Positions 42,174 through 53,424 of a stretch of 64,000 nucleotides of DNA are shown here, one piece after another; within the stretch, counting starts at the first letter, position 1; every line of letters starts with the position of its first letter. The stretch is from the NCBI GenBank assembly GCA_006503535.1, contig QYRS01000011.1, forward strand, positions 62,001 through 126,000. The letters run 5' to 3'. The position numbers were made by a program, and so were the translations under genes. The notes under the pieces were generated by a model. The model worked only from the letters and a program-made list of their open reading frames with translations, did no database searches and had not been told where the DNA came from. Origin of the DNA: Arthrinium phaeospermum. Taxonomy: Eukaryota; Ascomycota; Sordariomycetes; Amphisphaeriales; Apiosporaceae.

Positions 42174-42594
42174 TTATGGTTTCTCAAATGAAAATGCCTG
42201 AAGCTGATAGTAGAGCATGTGTTGCCGGCGGCTCCTTTGTTCATCTTGGCTACGCTGAACCAGACACCATCCAGATTGGGGGCATTGAATCTGGAAGACG
42301 ACATGGGAATTCCGGGTTGCCATTCTGTAAAAGTCGACGTTCATGTGGGGCATAAACCTGACAAAGGCATCGTACTTTTCTGGATACTTCTGTCGTATGA
42401 CTCGCTTAATCTGAAGGAACATCGCGCAGGGTGATCTGACACTGTTCACGCTGCACGAATATGTGGCTGAGTATTAGCTTGACAGTTGGCGTGTATTGCC
42501 AGGAATCATTCGTTACCTGCAAGCAACGATGGTAATTGTCCACTGCATACATGACTATTAGTAAACCTCCAAGCACCAGTCCAGCAAGCTCCAT
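42174..42594 (-). pseudogene. Decayed HeLo-like (prion-inhibition-type) gene fragment
   Basis: Reverse strand, from ATG 42594: MELAGLVLGGLLIVMYAVDN, then YHRCLQ, IFVQREQCQITLRD, a stop, and in the next frame IKRVIRQKYPEKYDAFVRFM. This order (hydrophobic helix starting MELAGLVLG, a Tyr-His-x-Cys/Leu stretch, a QREQ helix and an x-YPEKYDAF helix) matches the N terminus of a large fungal family of HeLo-like helical-bundle proteins that often sit before STAND or kinase parts. A +1 shift after TLRDVPS breaks it, and nothing of the expected 300-500 residues follows. Family assignment is from memory of the consensus and is moderate. The remnant is next to another decayed gene, suggesting local mutation or RIP. 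Confidence 0.42.
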
Positions 42595-43349
42595 GATTGC
42601 TGTTGTTGTAAGCAATCTGAATGAAGCAACCGCAGGTATCCAGTCGCGGCACGACGGTTTGATGCGGTGGATAAGAGGAGGGTGAGATAGAAGAGAGGGG
42701 ACACACAGGCAAACTGTTTGGTGGCTACACGATCCGCTATATGTATCCTTTCACATCTTGAATACGCGCACCCGTACAATCATGTAGCAAAAACAGTACT
42801 CACGCCATGCGTGAGATCGCGACAGATGATTCCGATGATTCACAGTATTATGAACAGAGCAAACAGGTGCAGCACTTCATGGCAGAGAATCTCTTCACGA
42901 TAATCTACAAAAGAACTATGAACTCCACGATTCCATTATAAAAATACGTTAGCAAATCATAGAGTTTCTCCGACTTGGTAGGTCGAATATATTGATGAGC
43001 TCCCCTGGCTCCGGTTTGGTCAGGCATGTTTGAACAGAGTCCGGAGGCTAAACCTGATAAAACGAAACATGCCAATCTGGAAGGGGACGGATGTGACAGG
43101 ACGAGTTTAAAAAATACAAACGTCTCCGTTCAGTCGAAAACGGCAATAGAATTCGAAACTCACTACTGTCGGGCCTCTTTAAAGTCATCTGAAGTGTAGG
43201 ATCAATATATTTATATGTGGAAGTGAATTTGACTTTTTGCGGGCGACACGTTTTCAAAGAAATATGACCGTAGTATACTTTTTGCTTACACATTCTCTGA
43301 TAACAGCAACCCGGACATATTTATACAGCTCGGAGGAACTGGGTTTACC
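42595..43349. other. AT-rich intergenic region
   Basis: Many AT-rich stretches (for example 42935-42960 and 43195-43235) and no intact open frame. Possibly further eroded gene or repeat material. Confidence 0.45.
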
Positions 43350-44145
43350 ATGAGATGCAGATGCATAGGCGTCTGTGGAGCTGAACCTCGGGCGTTTATT
43401 TTCTGCCATAAACAGACAATTTTGAGACGGTTGATGAACCATCCGGCGGGATACCTGGAAGACCTGGTGCTATTCGTACTACACGCGGTAATCGATAATA
43501 CGACAGAAGAGGAGTCCTCGTCTGTAGAGCTATCTCTTTTGGGCTCTGAAGCTGACGATATCTGGCAGTATGCTGAACCGAACCCCTTGGAAGAAGCTGG
43601 CATTGTCTCTGAACGCGAGTTTACCTGTATTTCGCAGGAATTTCCAAACATATTATGAGATCAGACTTAAGCTGTGGTTTTAGTCACCACTCGAGGTTTC
43701 ATGAGCGAGGATATGAATGTTCATTTCCTGTGTGTGACAAATGATTCACAGCCCTGAGGGACCTGAAGAAGCATCATCGCTAGTACGAGCGACCATGCGT
43801 GTGTCCATTGTCCGGGTGTGATAGGCGGTTTGTCTTCTCGACAGACCTGGATAGGCATAAATCCGTCGCCCATGGGGAGGGTCAGGAGAAACCGGGAATT
43901 CACTACTCAGAGCCAATTTATGCCTACTTCAAAGGGGGCGATGCTTTTGTTAGGAAAGGATCATTTGAAGCGCCACATGAAACAAAAACACCAGTCTGGC
44001 ACTGTGTTATCAGAATCGCAACTAATCAACGTAATCTCTGGCCCGGCATCGACGGAGAAATCAAGGAATCGGACAGCCATGGCGCGCAAGTACAACCATC
44101 ATCTGCGATATTCCAAGTAGAGAAATGCTCTATAATAGTACCAAA
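43350..44145 (+). pseudogene. Decayed C2H2 zinc-finger gene (C-to-T-type stops)
   Basis: The + strand reads an acidic leader (IDNTTEEESSSVELSLLGSE, then ADDIWQYAEP) up to a stop at about 43658. Then come zinc fingers: CSFPVCDK-stop-FTALRDLKKHH, followed by R-stop-YERP, then CPLSGCDRRFVFSTDLDRHK with the second His as in SVAH, and after a frame change a third finger's LGKDHLKRHMKQKH. The two in-frame stops (TGA at 43742, TAG at 43781) stand where finger consensus favours Arg (CGA) and Gln (CAG), both one C-to-T change away. That is the direction of repeat-induced point mutation. Frame loss before the third finger confirms the gene is dead. Which transcription factor it came from is not known. 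Confidence 0.6.
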
Positions 44146-44754
44146 TCGATGATCAACGAGAAGGTATGGCCTTCGAACCGTGGTCGTCAGCGTAACCCCA
44201 ACATCGCGAGACACAATCGAGCGATGGATGGACGTTTCTGTGAGTTGACAAAAATGACCCCCTCCCCTCCCTGACAATGCTGATTGAGTGATTGTTACTT
44301 ACTACGTTCAGATTGAAAACCTCCAGCCTAGTACCAGCAGTGGCAGATTTAGGTGTGGGTGTCCTCTAGGAGCAGTCACTATGGGGGGCTTTGGTATCCT
44401 GATATCGGTTCATTGGGCGCTTGTTTCTGAAGGCTTCCTGTACTATTATAAGTTTCTATAGGGCCTGAACCATTGGCTAGACATGTTACTAGGTACTATG
44501 TACAGTACTTTCCCAGAGGGGGTTGCATTCAATGCTGCATTCTTTTTCATTTTACCCAGCTTCTCTTTTCTCCTTCTGCAACCACACACAAACCGTAAAC
44601 AACAATAATTGAGCACCACGCGCTCTTAACAGAGCACCTTGCTTCTTTAATTTTCTCACTTCCGTTTCTCCCACTTCCCAACGCTCCTCTCACAAGGAGG
44701 AACAGCCTTCTTGCTTCTACCAACTAAGAGCTCGTTGGAAACTACGAGATCACG
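44146..44754. other. Promoter region of the F-box/ankyrin gene
   Basis: A long pyrimidine-rich leader (44550-44690, many CTTCT/TCTCTT runs) directly precedes the ATG at 44755, as is common for fungal promoters. No other gene. Confidence 0.55.
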
Positions 44755-46410
44755 ATGGCCTCCAGCCACCAAGTCCTCTCCAACGATGCGCTTTGGCACG
44801 TTGCCAGGCATATGACCTCAGCGCGCGATATCCTAAGCCTTGGGCTAGTGAGCAGTTCCGTGTGGAAGGTCGTCCGCACCGAGCTCTACCGAGTCGAGGT
44901 AATCCAGACCAGAGAAGAGGAAAATGCAGACGACGACGCATCGAACGTGTCAGCACCGGTTGCCACGCCGCTCCAGCAACAGCAGGCCCTGGACGCCCGC
45001 CTGCACCACTCGCGAATGCCGGCGATCCACTTCTCGATCCGTGAAGGCCACAATTCCACGACCGACGCTCTCATACAGGCAGCGAAGAGCCACTGGCCCG
45101 AATACATTGATGTTGTATGGGGCTCCGGAATGACGCCGCTGCATCTAGCAGCAGCCACAGGCAACACCGAGGTGGTAAAGGCCCTCCATATGGGAGGCTG
45201 TGTTCTCAATGCCGAGGTGTATCTGCCCACAGGCCGGGCCCAGATACTCGATGGAGCTCCTAACCTGCCAGAGCTCAGTAGGCTCTATAGATACCAACTG
45301 CTTCATAGCCCTTACTGGTGGGAGCAAGTGGACTCGCTCAGCCTCGCCATCATCCACAAGCGACGGGCCACAACGGAGTATCTACTGGAACACATGGACC
45401 TTCAACGCCCAAGCCTACCCAACGATGAGCCGATCTCGCCCCTGTATGTAGCTGCCTTGGTTGGAGATGACAAGATGGTGGAGATTCTTCTCAGCCTAAA
45501 TTACCCGTTGGAAGCATCTCGTCTGGTTGATAACGTCGCACGTCAGGAAACGGCGCTGCATTACGCCGCCGCCCATCAAGGAGACAACACGGCCGTCTTG
45601 AAACTGCTCCTAGCCAGCGGAGCCAATCTCGGAACAACAGCCATGTCTGGCATGACCGCACTTGAGGTCGCGTTTCGGAACGCAACATCGCCTGCCAATG
45701 CCCATTTCCTTCTCGAATACTCGATTCAGGCCAACGATCTGCAAGTGAGCGATTGGGACTTTACCTTCGATTGGGCTCTAAGTCACAGTCACATGCGACC
45801 TCCCCTCCAGGCTCTGGTGGATAATACCGAGGTCAGCTCGGAAGAGAGCATGCAGAGCGTTTTGCGCCACTTGATCATCACCTACCATTACGATGAGGAC
45901 ATCAAGCCTCGGATCATGTTCCTGATCAACAATCTTTTCCCTGTTGGCTCAAAACATCGTGGCTACACTATTCCCTGGGACGAATGCAATATCAACGCAC
46001 CATACTACCCGATGGAGGACCCGGAAACTGTCCTACAACAAGCCATCTCAACACCCGCATACACCCAACAGCTCTTACAGGACCTCCTCCAGTGCCGAGA
46101 CTGGGATCTTGAAGCCACCGATGTGAAGGGACGGACGGCATTTGATTATGCCATCTACCACCGCGTGTACGATGCCGCGCTCATGCTCATGGAGCGCAAC
46201 GCAGAGTGGAAGTTTCGGACCTCCGCTGAAAAGGAGGCGATGGCACGTTGGCTGCGCAAGCAACCCAACACGGGAGGTAAGCCTTTTCATTGGGCTGCCC
46301 GGCTGGAGCAGAGTGTGAGAGACTTCCGACACAAGTTGCGAGAGGAAGCCGCCGCACGCCGCCGAACTCACAGAATGGCTAGCAGCACCAGAAATGCGTG
46401 GAGCTGGTAG
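44755..46410 (+). CDS. F-box-like / ankyrin-repeat protein
   Basis: One intronless open frame of 551 aa from the ATG at 44755. Residues 5-48 read as an F-box-like motif (LSNDALWHVARHM, ARDILSLGLVSSSVWKVVRTEL). Ankyrin repeats follow with partly canonical TPLHLAA units: 126-150 (MTPLHLAAATGNTEVVKALH), 228-252 (SPLYVAALVGDDKMVEILLS), 266-292 (TALHYAAAHQGDNTAVLKLL), 299-325, and a late degenerate one near 465-490 (GRTAFDYAIYHRVYDAALML). The C terminus is basic. F-box/ankyrin proteins are expanded in Pezizomycotina and are expected to be substrate receptors of SCF ubiquitin ligases; that role is inferred only. Mixed codon use and lack of introns fit an accessory gene. The two sides are decayed genes and a dispersed repeat, consistent with a variable region. 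Confidence 0.85.
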   Translation: MASSHQVLSNDALWHVARHMTSARDILSLGLVSSSVWKVVRTELYRVEVIQTREEENADDDASNVSAPVATPLQQQQALDARLHHSRMPAIHFSIREGHNSTTDALIQAAKSHWPEYIDVVWGSGMTPLHLAAATGNTEVVKALHMGGCVLNAEVYLPTGRAQILDGAPNLPELSRLYRYQLLHSPYWWEQVDSLSLAIIHKRRATTEYLLEHMDLQRPSLPNDEPISPLYVAALVGDDKMVEILLSLNYPLEASRLVDNVARQETALHYAAAHQGDNTAVLKLLLASGANLGTTAMSGMTALEVAFRNATSPANAHFLLEYSIQANDLQVSDWDFTFDWALSHSHMRPPLQALVDNTEVSSEESMQSVLRHLIITYHYDEDIKPRIMFLINNLFPVGSKHRGYTIPWDECNINAPYYPMEDPETVLQQAISTPAYTQQLLQDLLQCRDWDLEATDVKGRTAFDYAIYHRVYDAALMLMERNAEWKFRTSAEKEAMARWLRKQPNTGGKPFHWAARLEQSVRDFRHKLREEAAARRRTHRMASSTRNAWSW

Positions 46411-47337
46411 ATTGGACACACTCTCTCGGTCACAATCGTGGATCCGAGAAAATAGGCTCGACTCTCGACATCGTTTGGTCCGGTTCGGGATCGGTTTGGA
46501 TTCGTTGATGCATACACAACCTATGGTCAATCTTGGCATGACAATAACCATATTCGGTTACTTGCTAAGTTGAACGGACTCAGGTGCTGGATCGAGCATG
46601 AAGATCTAGACCTTTCAGACCTATGAAGGCACCACTATGCCGTAGGATCATGGGAATGAGACACCTGAGCCGTGAAGTAATGAATTGCACTATGAATGCA
46701 CAAAATCTCAAACCGGTGTGACATGAATGTGATATGATTTTCAACATATTAAATTTCGGTAAACCTCGGCTCCTGTTTGTGATTGTTTATAATAAAGCTA
46801 AAGGCATTAAAATTAGAACTTTAACGATTCTTATGAAATTCCTGATTAATAACCCATGCATCTTCCTTTTCCCCCTACCATCTGAATGAAGGGTGGACTA
46901 TGTTGGCCAGAGCCGCGATAGATGACCGAATGCTTCCAGCGTTTCTCGCATTGGTCATCCAGATCCACGAGGCGAGGCGAGAGGAGCTTCTACGAGTGCT
47001 TCATGAACGTATGTGATGTCACAATGGCAATACTCAAAAGATCTTCGACTGCCTCACTTTTTGTTTTGTTCGATCCGTCACGAATTCCCGATGGTCGACT
47101 GATACCTTGGGATAGATGCGCACTTTGAACGATTTATGTGATCTCGGGATTAGAACATACACGCATGGAACGTGAATGGAATATATGCCGTCAATTATGC
47201 CGTCCGTTTCCCAAGGTGCGCCGCAGCCTATGCTCTCCTTGAGCAAGGGGCTGATTGGGCGGACACACCCCTATATAATCAATAATTAATACAGGTCTAT
47301 CTCTGTCCGCTCAAGGAAACCTTGTTGCTTTGCCCGC
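46411..47337. other. AT-rich intergenic region
   Basis: The AT-rich core at about 46680-46870 contrasts with flanking GC-balanced genes. No intact frame. It may hold eroded repeat sequence. Confidence 0.5.
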
Positions 47338-47716
47338 CTATTTTGGGCATCTCCATTCCCCTGGAACGATCTCAGATGGGCTGCCGCTGAACTGGAAAGG
47401 CCAGTGCATGGTGCCGCCCTTCCTGTTGCATTCGTTGAGGTAAGGGACAACGTCTTCGTTCGCGTCGCTCTTGAGGCAGCACTATCATCATGGCGTTGAT
47501 TAGTTAGTAGTAGACGTGAACCTCTGAATAAAAGACAAGAAGAAGAAGAAGAAGAAGAAGAAGTAGAAAAGAAACCAAATCTGTCAAACTCACAATGATG
47601 TCGTCTACGTACAATGTGCCCCCGACAGCCTCGCACATGCTGTTTTCAATGACCCAGCGGTCGGTAGGGTCCTTCTTGGTCGGGTTCTGGGCCCCATAAA
47701 GGTCGGGGCATACCAT
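47338..47716 (-). CDS. Small cysteine-rich protein, 5'-incomplete
   Basis: Exon 1 (47716..47594, ATG-led) and exon 2 (47481..47338) join in phase 0 to 88 aa with a clean GTGAGT donor and a GATAG acceptor. Similar-looking sequence continues upstream of the ATG to a CACACAG acceptor-like site at about 47760, so an earlier exon, expected to carry a signal peptide, seems lost or unrecognised. The product has six Cys (VCPDLYG, SMCEAVGG, IICCLKS, NECNRKG, WRCPK), a Gly/Tyr/Trp-rich composition and a compact end (FSGSPSEIVPGEWRCPK), typical of small secreted Cys-rich fungal proteins and candidate effectors. No membrane segment. A (CTT)n tract occupies the intron. I do not recognise a named family. 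The alternative reading is a truncated pseudogene. Confidence 0.5.
47534..47563. repeat. (AAG)n microsatellite in an intron
   Basis: Nine or so AAG units on the + strand, forming the pyrimidine-rich tract of the intron of the cysteine-rich gene. Confidence 0.9.
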
Positions 47717-47764
47717 GCCCACTTCAGCAACGTTATGGGCGGTAGAGATACTGTGTGTATACAC

Positions 47765-49161
47765 GATCGCGGTACTAGACTTTGGCGGGGGGATCAGGAT
47801 CCTCAGAACCTTTATAAGTATGCCTGACTGTCCCCTTTGTATCCATGATCAAAGTCAACCTTCAAGAAAAGCGGACCGTCACTCGCTTATTCATGATTTG
47901 TTATTGCTGATTAGCCCCTGGAGGCGCAACGGTTCGTTCAACAGGGTGGTGTTGATCGACCATGGCATGATCGTGGGGAAGATGGTTTAAGGTTCCGGAC
48001 TGGACGGATGTAGCCGTGCTGGCAGGTGTTACTGTAGTCGGCCGATCCGACCAAAGCCCGGGAGTCGAGCCCTATAAGGGCAGGATGACACGGGGGACAG
48101 GCCATTGGTGTAACTCGGCGCGGCACGCTGGTGTCCCAAATGCTGCCCCAGAAACTTGCAATTCAATGTACTTCTTGAAATCAACGTTGCATGTGGTACT
48201 ACTTGTCCTCGCGGATAATTGGTTATTGTATACCATGGGAGGGATTTAATGCTTATTCATCTGGACTCATGGAAAAGGGGTATTTGCCGAGGCTCCACTA
48301 AACGCCGGGAGTTGGAACGGGCGCTCCCGCCAAGAACCATCTACCCGCTTCGGGGCCGTACCGTAAGTCATTACTAGGTCGGATCACTCTCTGTTGCTTA
48401 TATAAGGAAAAGCGGACGGGATTCATAGCATGTGCAAGGTTGGGACCGGGCGAGGAGAGTGCTGAGCAATCTGTCCGGTATGTATCTTTTCTCAAACTAA
48501 AAACCTATTAAAAGTAACCAGCTCGTCTCTTTACGCAAAAGCAAGGCTCTTGGATAAGAGAACACGGCCGGCAAAGTCATGATTTGACGCAGGGTAACTG
48601 TTTCGCACCCAAGGAGCATACCCAGATCAGAACGATGGAATACAATCATGTGCTTCACTTCTGGTAGACCAGTGCTCGACAACGCAACAGTCAGTTTGTC
48701 GGCGCCGTCGTCAGCAATGCTCGATAGATCCCGATACCAGACCACTCGACGCCATGTTTTCCAGGGCTCGAGAGAGTATTCAAAGACGCAATATACGTGT
48801 GTTGGTTTGTAAAATTTGGAGTGTCCCGCCAAGAAGACAAATTGGGAAATCATACGAGCAATTCGATCCCCGCCTTTGGGTTACACCAGAACGTATCATT
48901 GATGCCTGGTTCAGCAACAAACCAGGTGATCATACGGATAAGCAGGCTGTAGCTCGACCAGATCAGCCACTTCGAGCAATCGGGTGTCGGTGTTGGTGAC
49001 ACAGCAAGCGCCGGCCAAGTCGGACCCCTTGTCGGATGGAACCCAACATCCATTGGCGAGATGCGGCCACAAGAGACGGCTCCCGAGTCTCCCCGAATAG
49101 GTTGCTCGTAGCCGTCCAAGCTCTCAAACTTCAGAAGAAGCAAATACGAAACTGGTACATC
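47765..49161. other. Gene-poor region with dispersed-repeat copy B
   Basis: Contains repeat copy B (about 48388-48425). Two reverse-strand frames (48497-48853 and 48850-49143) look protein-like but no family was recognised, so they are not called as genes. Confidence 0.45.
48388..48425. repeat. Dispersed repeat, copy B
   Basis: Same-orientation relative of copy A (36308-36353), sharing the CTCTCTGyTGCTTATATAwG and rCGGACGGGAT blocks. Possible LTR or solo promoter fragment, highly diverged. Confidence 0.5.
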
Positions 49162-50436
49162 ATGGCTGTCGATGCACGCGATGTTGACGAAGGGCTGGAT
49201 GCTAACCTTCTTTCCGGTATGCTATCAATGCTCGATATATACGTCACCAAAGGCTAGCTGAGTCTTACCCATGCTTCTAGCTTTGCCCGATGGGGCTCAG
49301 GTTACTTCAGTCACCCCTGCGGGACTCAGCGAGTGGTGCAGTACCTACCGGATTGAGGTGATGCTTGCGGATGGCAAGTCCCAAGCCTTCTTCCAGAAGG
49401 TATGAGCTCCCCAGGAGGTTATTGCCGCCTAACTGATCAGGAGCTAATCATGTTCGATTTGCCAGGAATACAAAGGGCATTACGGGTACGACATGATGCA
49501 AGCGAGTTTCCAGGCTGAATCGGTATTGCATGAGTTCATCCCAGAATTCAGCCCGAAACCCGTTGTTGTCGGGACTTACGAGTCTGACCAGAACATGCAC
49601 TTTTTTCTCTCCGATTTCATTGAGATGATTGAGGATGACATTCCCAGCCCCGAATCTTACATGGCTGCTGTCGTTACTCTTCACCAAAGGAGCTTTGGCA
49701 AATCTCCTGACGGGCAGTTCGGATTCCCCATCCCCACCAGATTCGGGCACCTAGAACAGACCAACCGCTGGACCGATTCCTGGGAGACATTCTGGACAAA
49801 CCAGATGAGAGAGATCCTTGATCGGGAAGAGAGAATAAGGGGTCAGCATTCGGACGATCTGGCTCGACTCCGACAAGCCTACTTTGACAAAGTTCTGCCG
49901 CGATATTTGCGACCTCTGGAATCCGGCGGCAGGTCCGTCACGCCATGTCTGGTGCATGCTGATCTGTGGCCCGGGAATTGTCGATACAAACTGGACATGG
50001 AAACGGTTTGCATGTACGATGCAAGCGCCTTCTGGGGCCACAACGAAGGTGTGTGTTCACAACTTGTTGGTCCTCTTCATAGTTACTTCTTATCTCATGG
50101 TCATTCAACAGTGGATCTTGGCGTGTTCCGCAATCCCCGGTATCCGCTGGGACGGCCCTACTTGCGGGAATACTGGAAGAACATACCAATATCAGCTCCG
50201 GAGGAAGATGCAGATAGCCGCAACAGTATGTACATGATTCGCAACCAGATCCTGCTGGCTACACTGTACCCGACACAGCCGAACCTTCGTGAGGTGTAAG
50301 TCATCGTGATTCTTCCAAATTGGATACCCGCCAGACAATGTCCAAGGTGCTGACTACGCTACGCAGGTGGGCCGCAAGCATGCGGCAACTGGTGGAAAAC
50401 GTTGCGGAAGAGGAAAGGAAGATGAGTAGGATCTAG
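49162..50436 (+). CDS. Fructosamine/ketosamine-3-kinase-family protein
   Basis: Exons 49162..49216, 49281..49399, 49466..50048, 50112..50295 and 50367..50436 join to 336 aa, the family length. The 63-base third intron is a multiple of three and could be retained. Kinase-fold landmarks: a glycine-poor N-lobe with FFQKEYKGHYGYDMM (ATP-binding Lys), HFFLSDFIEM as the hinge, the catalytic loop LVHADLWPGN (His222, Asp224), and the metal-binding YDASAFWGHNE (Asp243). This HADLWPGN/YDAS pairing is diagnostic of fructosamine-3-kinase-type APH proteins rather than of ordinary aminoglycoside phosphotransferases. Known members phosphorylate fructosamines or ribulosamines on glycated proteins so that they decompose. 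Filamentous fungi carry several paralogues of unclear substrate, so deglycation activity is inferred. No signal peptide or membrane segment. Confidence 0.85.
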
Positions 50437-50867
50437 TTAAGTTCAAGCCGCCCAAGATACGCAACGGACTTGAAAAGGGGCTAGATGAACTGGAATAGTG
50501 ACAAGTCTTGGTATAGATAATCACGTAGTTTGTGTTTGGTAGTTTCATTTATTTCTTATGCAAAAAGAAGATGTCACTCCTCCTCGTGCATTGCCTCGTT
50601 ATCGGATAGAGTAGGGACATCGCTGATCACTCTGTGCATGGTACAAGCATTAGGTATTAGGGGCCAGTTGGTTGGTACCTGCTCGTTTTCGCCGACGGAT
50701 CAGGAAGTGCCATGCATATCACCCCCTGCATGGTGACCGTGGACCTTGGCGCCTCCTCTTTACTACTCCAAAACCCAGGTGCCACGGCCACCGACATGTG
50801 GACAACATAAATCTTTACATCACTTGAGGTCTGTGTTGCACAGAAGCAAGGCTTAAAGCTGTGTGAA
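50437..50867. other. Intergenic region
   Basis: 3' flank of the kinase gene and the promoter of the MFS gene. Nothing else recognised. Confidence 0.6.
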
Positions 50868-52738
50868 ATGGCAACTCCAACTGTGAGCTTGCCACCAGGC
50901 AATTCAGTCGAGATGCCTCCCTCGGATCTAGGAAGAGACCAAGAGGTATCCAAGACTGAGACAGACGTGGAAGGAGCCGGCGAAGTGTTGACATCACAGC
51001 CAAGTCCAGAACCGTACACCGTCTTCAAGCCTTCACAGAAACTGTCCATCAACCTCATCGCATCTTTTGCTGCCATGTTCTCGACAATGAGCAGTTTTGT
51101 TTATCTCCCTGCGCTTGTCCCCATTTCCACCGATCTAAACGTCTCCCTGTTCCTCATCAACCTGACCGTCACCTCATACTTGGTCGTTGCAGGGGTCGCT
51201 CCCGCATTCATGGGCGACATGGCGGATCAGAATGGACGAAGGCCTGTATATGTCCTCATGTTTACATTGATGATTGCGGCAAATATTGGCATGGCGTTGC
51301 AGACATCTCTCCCGGCATTATTGGTCCTCAGAATGGTCCAGAGCGCCGGATCTTCGGGTAACCCACCACACAGAGAGAGCTCCTGGTCAAACATCTACTA
51401 AGCGATATCGAAAGCGCAGGATTGTACGGGGCTGCCTATGGAGTAATTGCCGACATCTCCAAGATCGAGGAACGGGGTTCATATGTGGGGATTTTGTTGC
51501 TGATGTGTGTACAGGACAGTGTTACCCCCCAAAACAAGCCAGACACTGACTGCCGCATCTAGGACAGATATTGCTCCAAGCCTGGGCCCAGTATTTGGGG
51601 GTGTCTTGGTCCAACAAGCAGGCTGGAGGTGGATATTTTGGTTCCTCGTCATTCTGACAGGGTCTCACTTTGTCGTGATCCTTCTTCTTCTCCCCGAAAC
51701 TCAGAGGCGAATCGTGGGCAACGGCTCCCGGAAGACCAAAGGAGTTTATAAGAGTTTCCTGCCCTTTCTGAGACCTGGCTCTGCAGTTGTCCATGTTGAA
51801 GGCGCAAGGCCCAAGCGGGTCTGCCACTTCCCCAACCCCTTTGCCTGTTTACCGATATTACTGGATAAGGCGTCGCTCCTCACCATCCTCATAACTGCTG
51901 TTAATTACGCGGTCAAGATGACGCTCCAGACGTCCCTGGGAACGCTGGGCGTTGAGACGTACAACCTGACCTATCTGCAATCGGGCTTAACATATCTCCC
52001 GTCGGGAATCGGAGGCGGGATTGGGTCCTTCATCGCTGGTAATACAAAACGCACGTCTGGCAGCTTCCGATGCTAATCAGCGCAACTGCCAGGGAAATTT
52101 CTTGACCGAACTTATGAGAAGACACGAGCACGCCTCCATGCAAATAAGGGAGAGCAGCTGGATAAGCTATCGCTCGACTTCCCCTTGGAGTCTTCCCGGT
52201 TACGAGGCGTGTACATCCTGTCTATCATCGGGTCCTTGGGGACAGTTGGATACGGACTGGGTCTCATGACCCGAACGGTATGTTTCTCGGCGAACGCGGG
52301 TGTTTTGATATGCGGCATAGCTGACTGGCACTAGCACATTTCTGTCATGCTCATCATGCAATTCTTGATAGGGGCTACGACCGCAAGCACCTTTGTGGTG
52401 AGTACTTCTAGGCATTTCGTCGTAGCAATTAGCAAAAAAGAGCAAAACAAAGACTGAAACGAGCTTCGGCACAGTTGTGCGGTACGCTTCTGACAGACCT
52501 CAACATACACCGGTCCGCAACGGCCCAGGCTGCGTCCAATCTTGTCAGATGCCTCAGTGCGGCGGGCGCTATTGCGGCCATGGAGGCGTTGGTCCAGTCT
52601 CTTGGGCCAGGCTGGTGTTTTGCCATCTACGCCATCCTTCTTCTGATGGGTGTGCCCTTGGCTTGGGTCCTGCGCCGACGAGGCATGTCATGGCGACGTG
52701 CGAAGGCGCAGGGTAACGTTAGCCATGACACCAGATAA
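50868..52738 (+). CDS. MFS multidrug:H+ antiporter (DHA1 family)
   Basis: Exons 50868..51357, 51420..51504, 51563..52038, 52093..52277, 52335..52397 and 52475..52738 join in frame to 520 aa. A polar N terminus of about 60 residues precedes helix 1 (SINLIASFAAMFSTMSSFVY). The motif GDMADQNGRRPVY between helices 2 and 3 is the MFS signature A, and SAGSSGLYGAAYGVIADI shows the helix-5 drug-antiporter motif, completed across the first intron. PSLGPVFGGVLVQQAGWRWIFWFL is motif C (antiporter), confirming export. A long central loop (LLLPETQRRIVGNGS... RPKRVCHFPNP) joins the two six-helix halves. This order matches the DHA1 Qdr/Dtr-type exporters of the plasma membrane, which exchange drugs or metabolites for protons. 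The substrate is unknown. It has no biosynthetic neighbour, so resistance or general detoxification is more likely than cluster export. Confidence 0.9.
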
Positions 52739-53424
52739 CCAAGCGGCCACGACAAGACCTTTTCGAGTTAGGTTTCGAGATATCGGCAACTTGATGAAGA
52801 GATTGGTGGGTTTGTTTGACGCCTTGGGAAGTGACGAGGCAACCAGACGGAAGCTGACGGGGAGAGAAAGAGTGTTGCTTGAGGTGCAATGTGGTTGTCC
52901 TAGGTACTTCGTGTTGCCAAAATGCATGCGCTGCGGCGGCTTTCGTGACGTAGCAACACGATGGTGGATCTGGATCTGCCCACCAAGCATGATGGTGGAG
53001 CGAGGAGTCCCTCCATGCCTCAGGGGGGGTGCTGGGGCCACTATAGGACGAAGTTTCATAATATATTGCACGAACCTGGGTATTTCTCCACCACTCGCCC
53101 AGGTACCCTTGCGCCCGCGAGCACGGCCTTCGTGTGTGTTTTTATAAAGTCTTCGGGATTAGACATGCGCTATGGACGGAGAATCTTGGCCATCTCTCCA
53201 AAACGGGAGATTACCATCCGGGGCACATAAGCCGAAGATCGACATCGCTTGGCGCCAACGTTCATCCCATTTCACCACTCAGCTCTCCGCCTTGTTCTTC
53301 ATAAGCCCGGTACATCGACTTCTGATTGAGCCGGTCCCTGCTATATCATACTCCCATCCCTATTCAGCTGAGATAAGCTCTTGTTCGCCCTCTGCATACC
53401 TATATAGCCTATTTACAAGACAAG
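52739..53424. other. Intergenic region
   Basis: Promoter of the esterase gene; a TATATCA lies about 80 bases upstream of its ATG. No XlnR GGCTAAA was found in it. Nothing else recognised. Confidence 0.55.

Noticed and set aside
48497..49143. Two adjoining reverse-strand open frames (118 and 97 residues) with protein-like composition
   Set aside because: They are in different frames, no family or convincing splice pair was found, and they overlap the promoter of the kinase gene.
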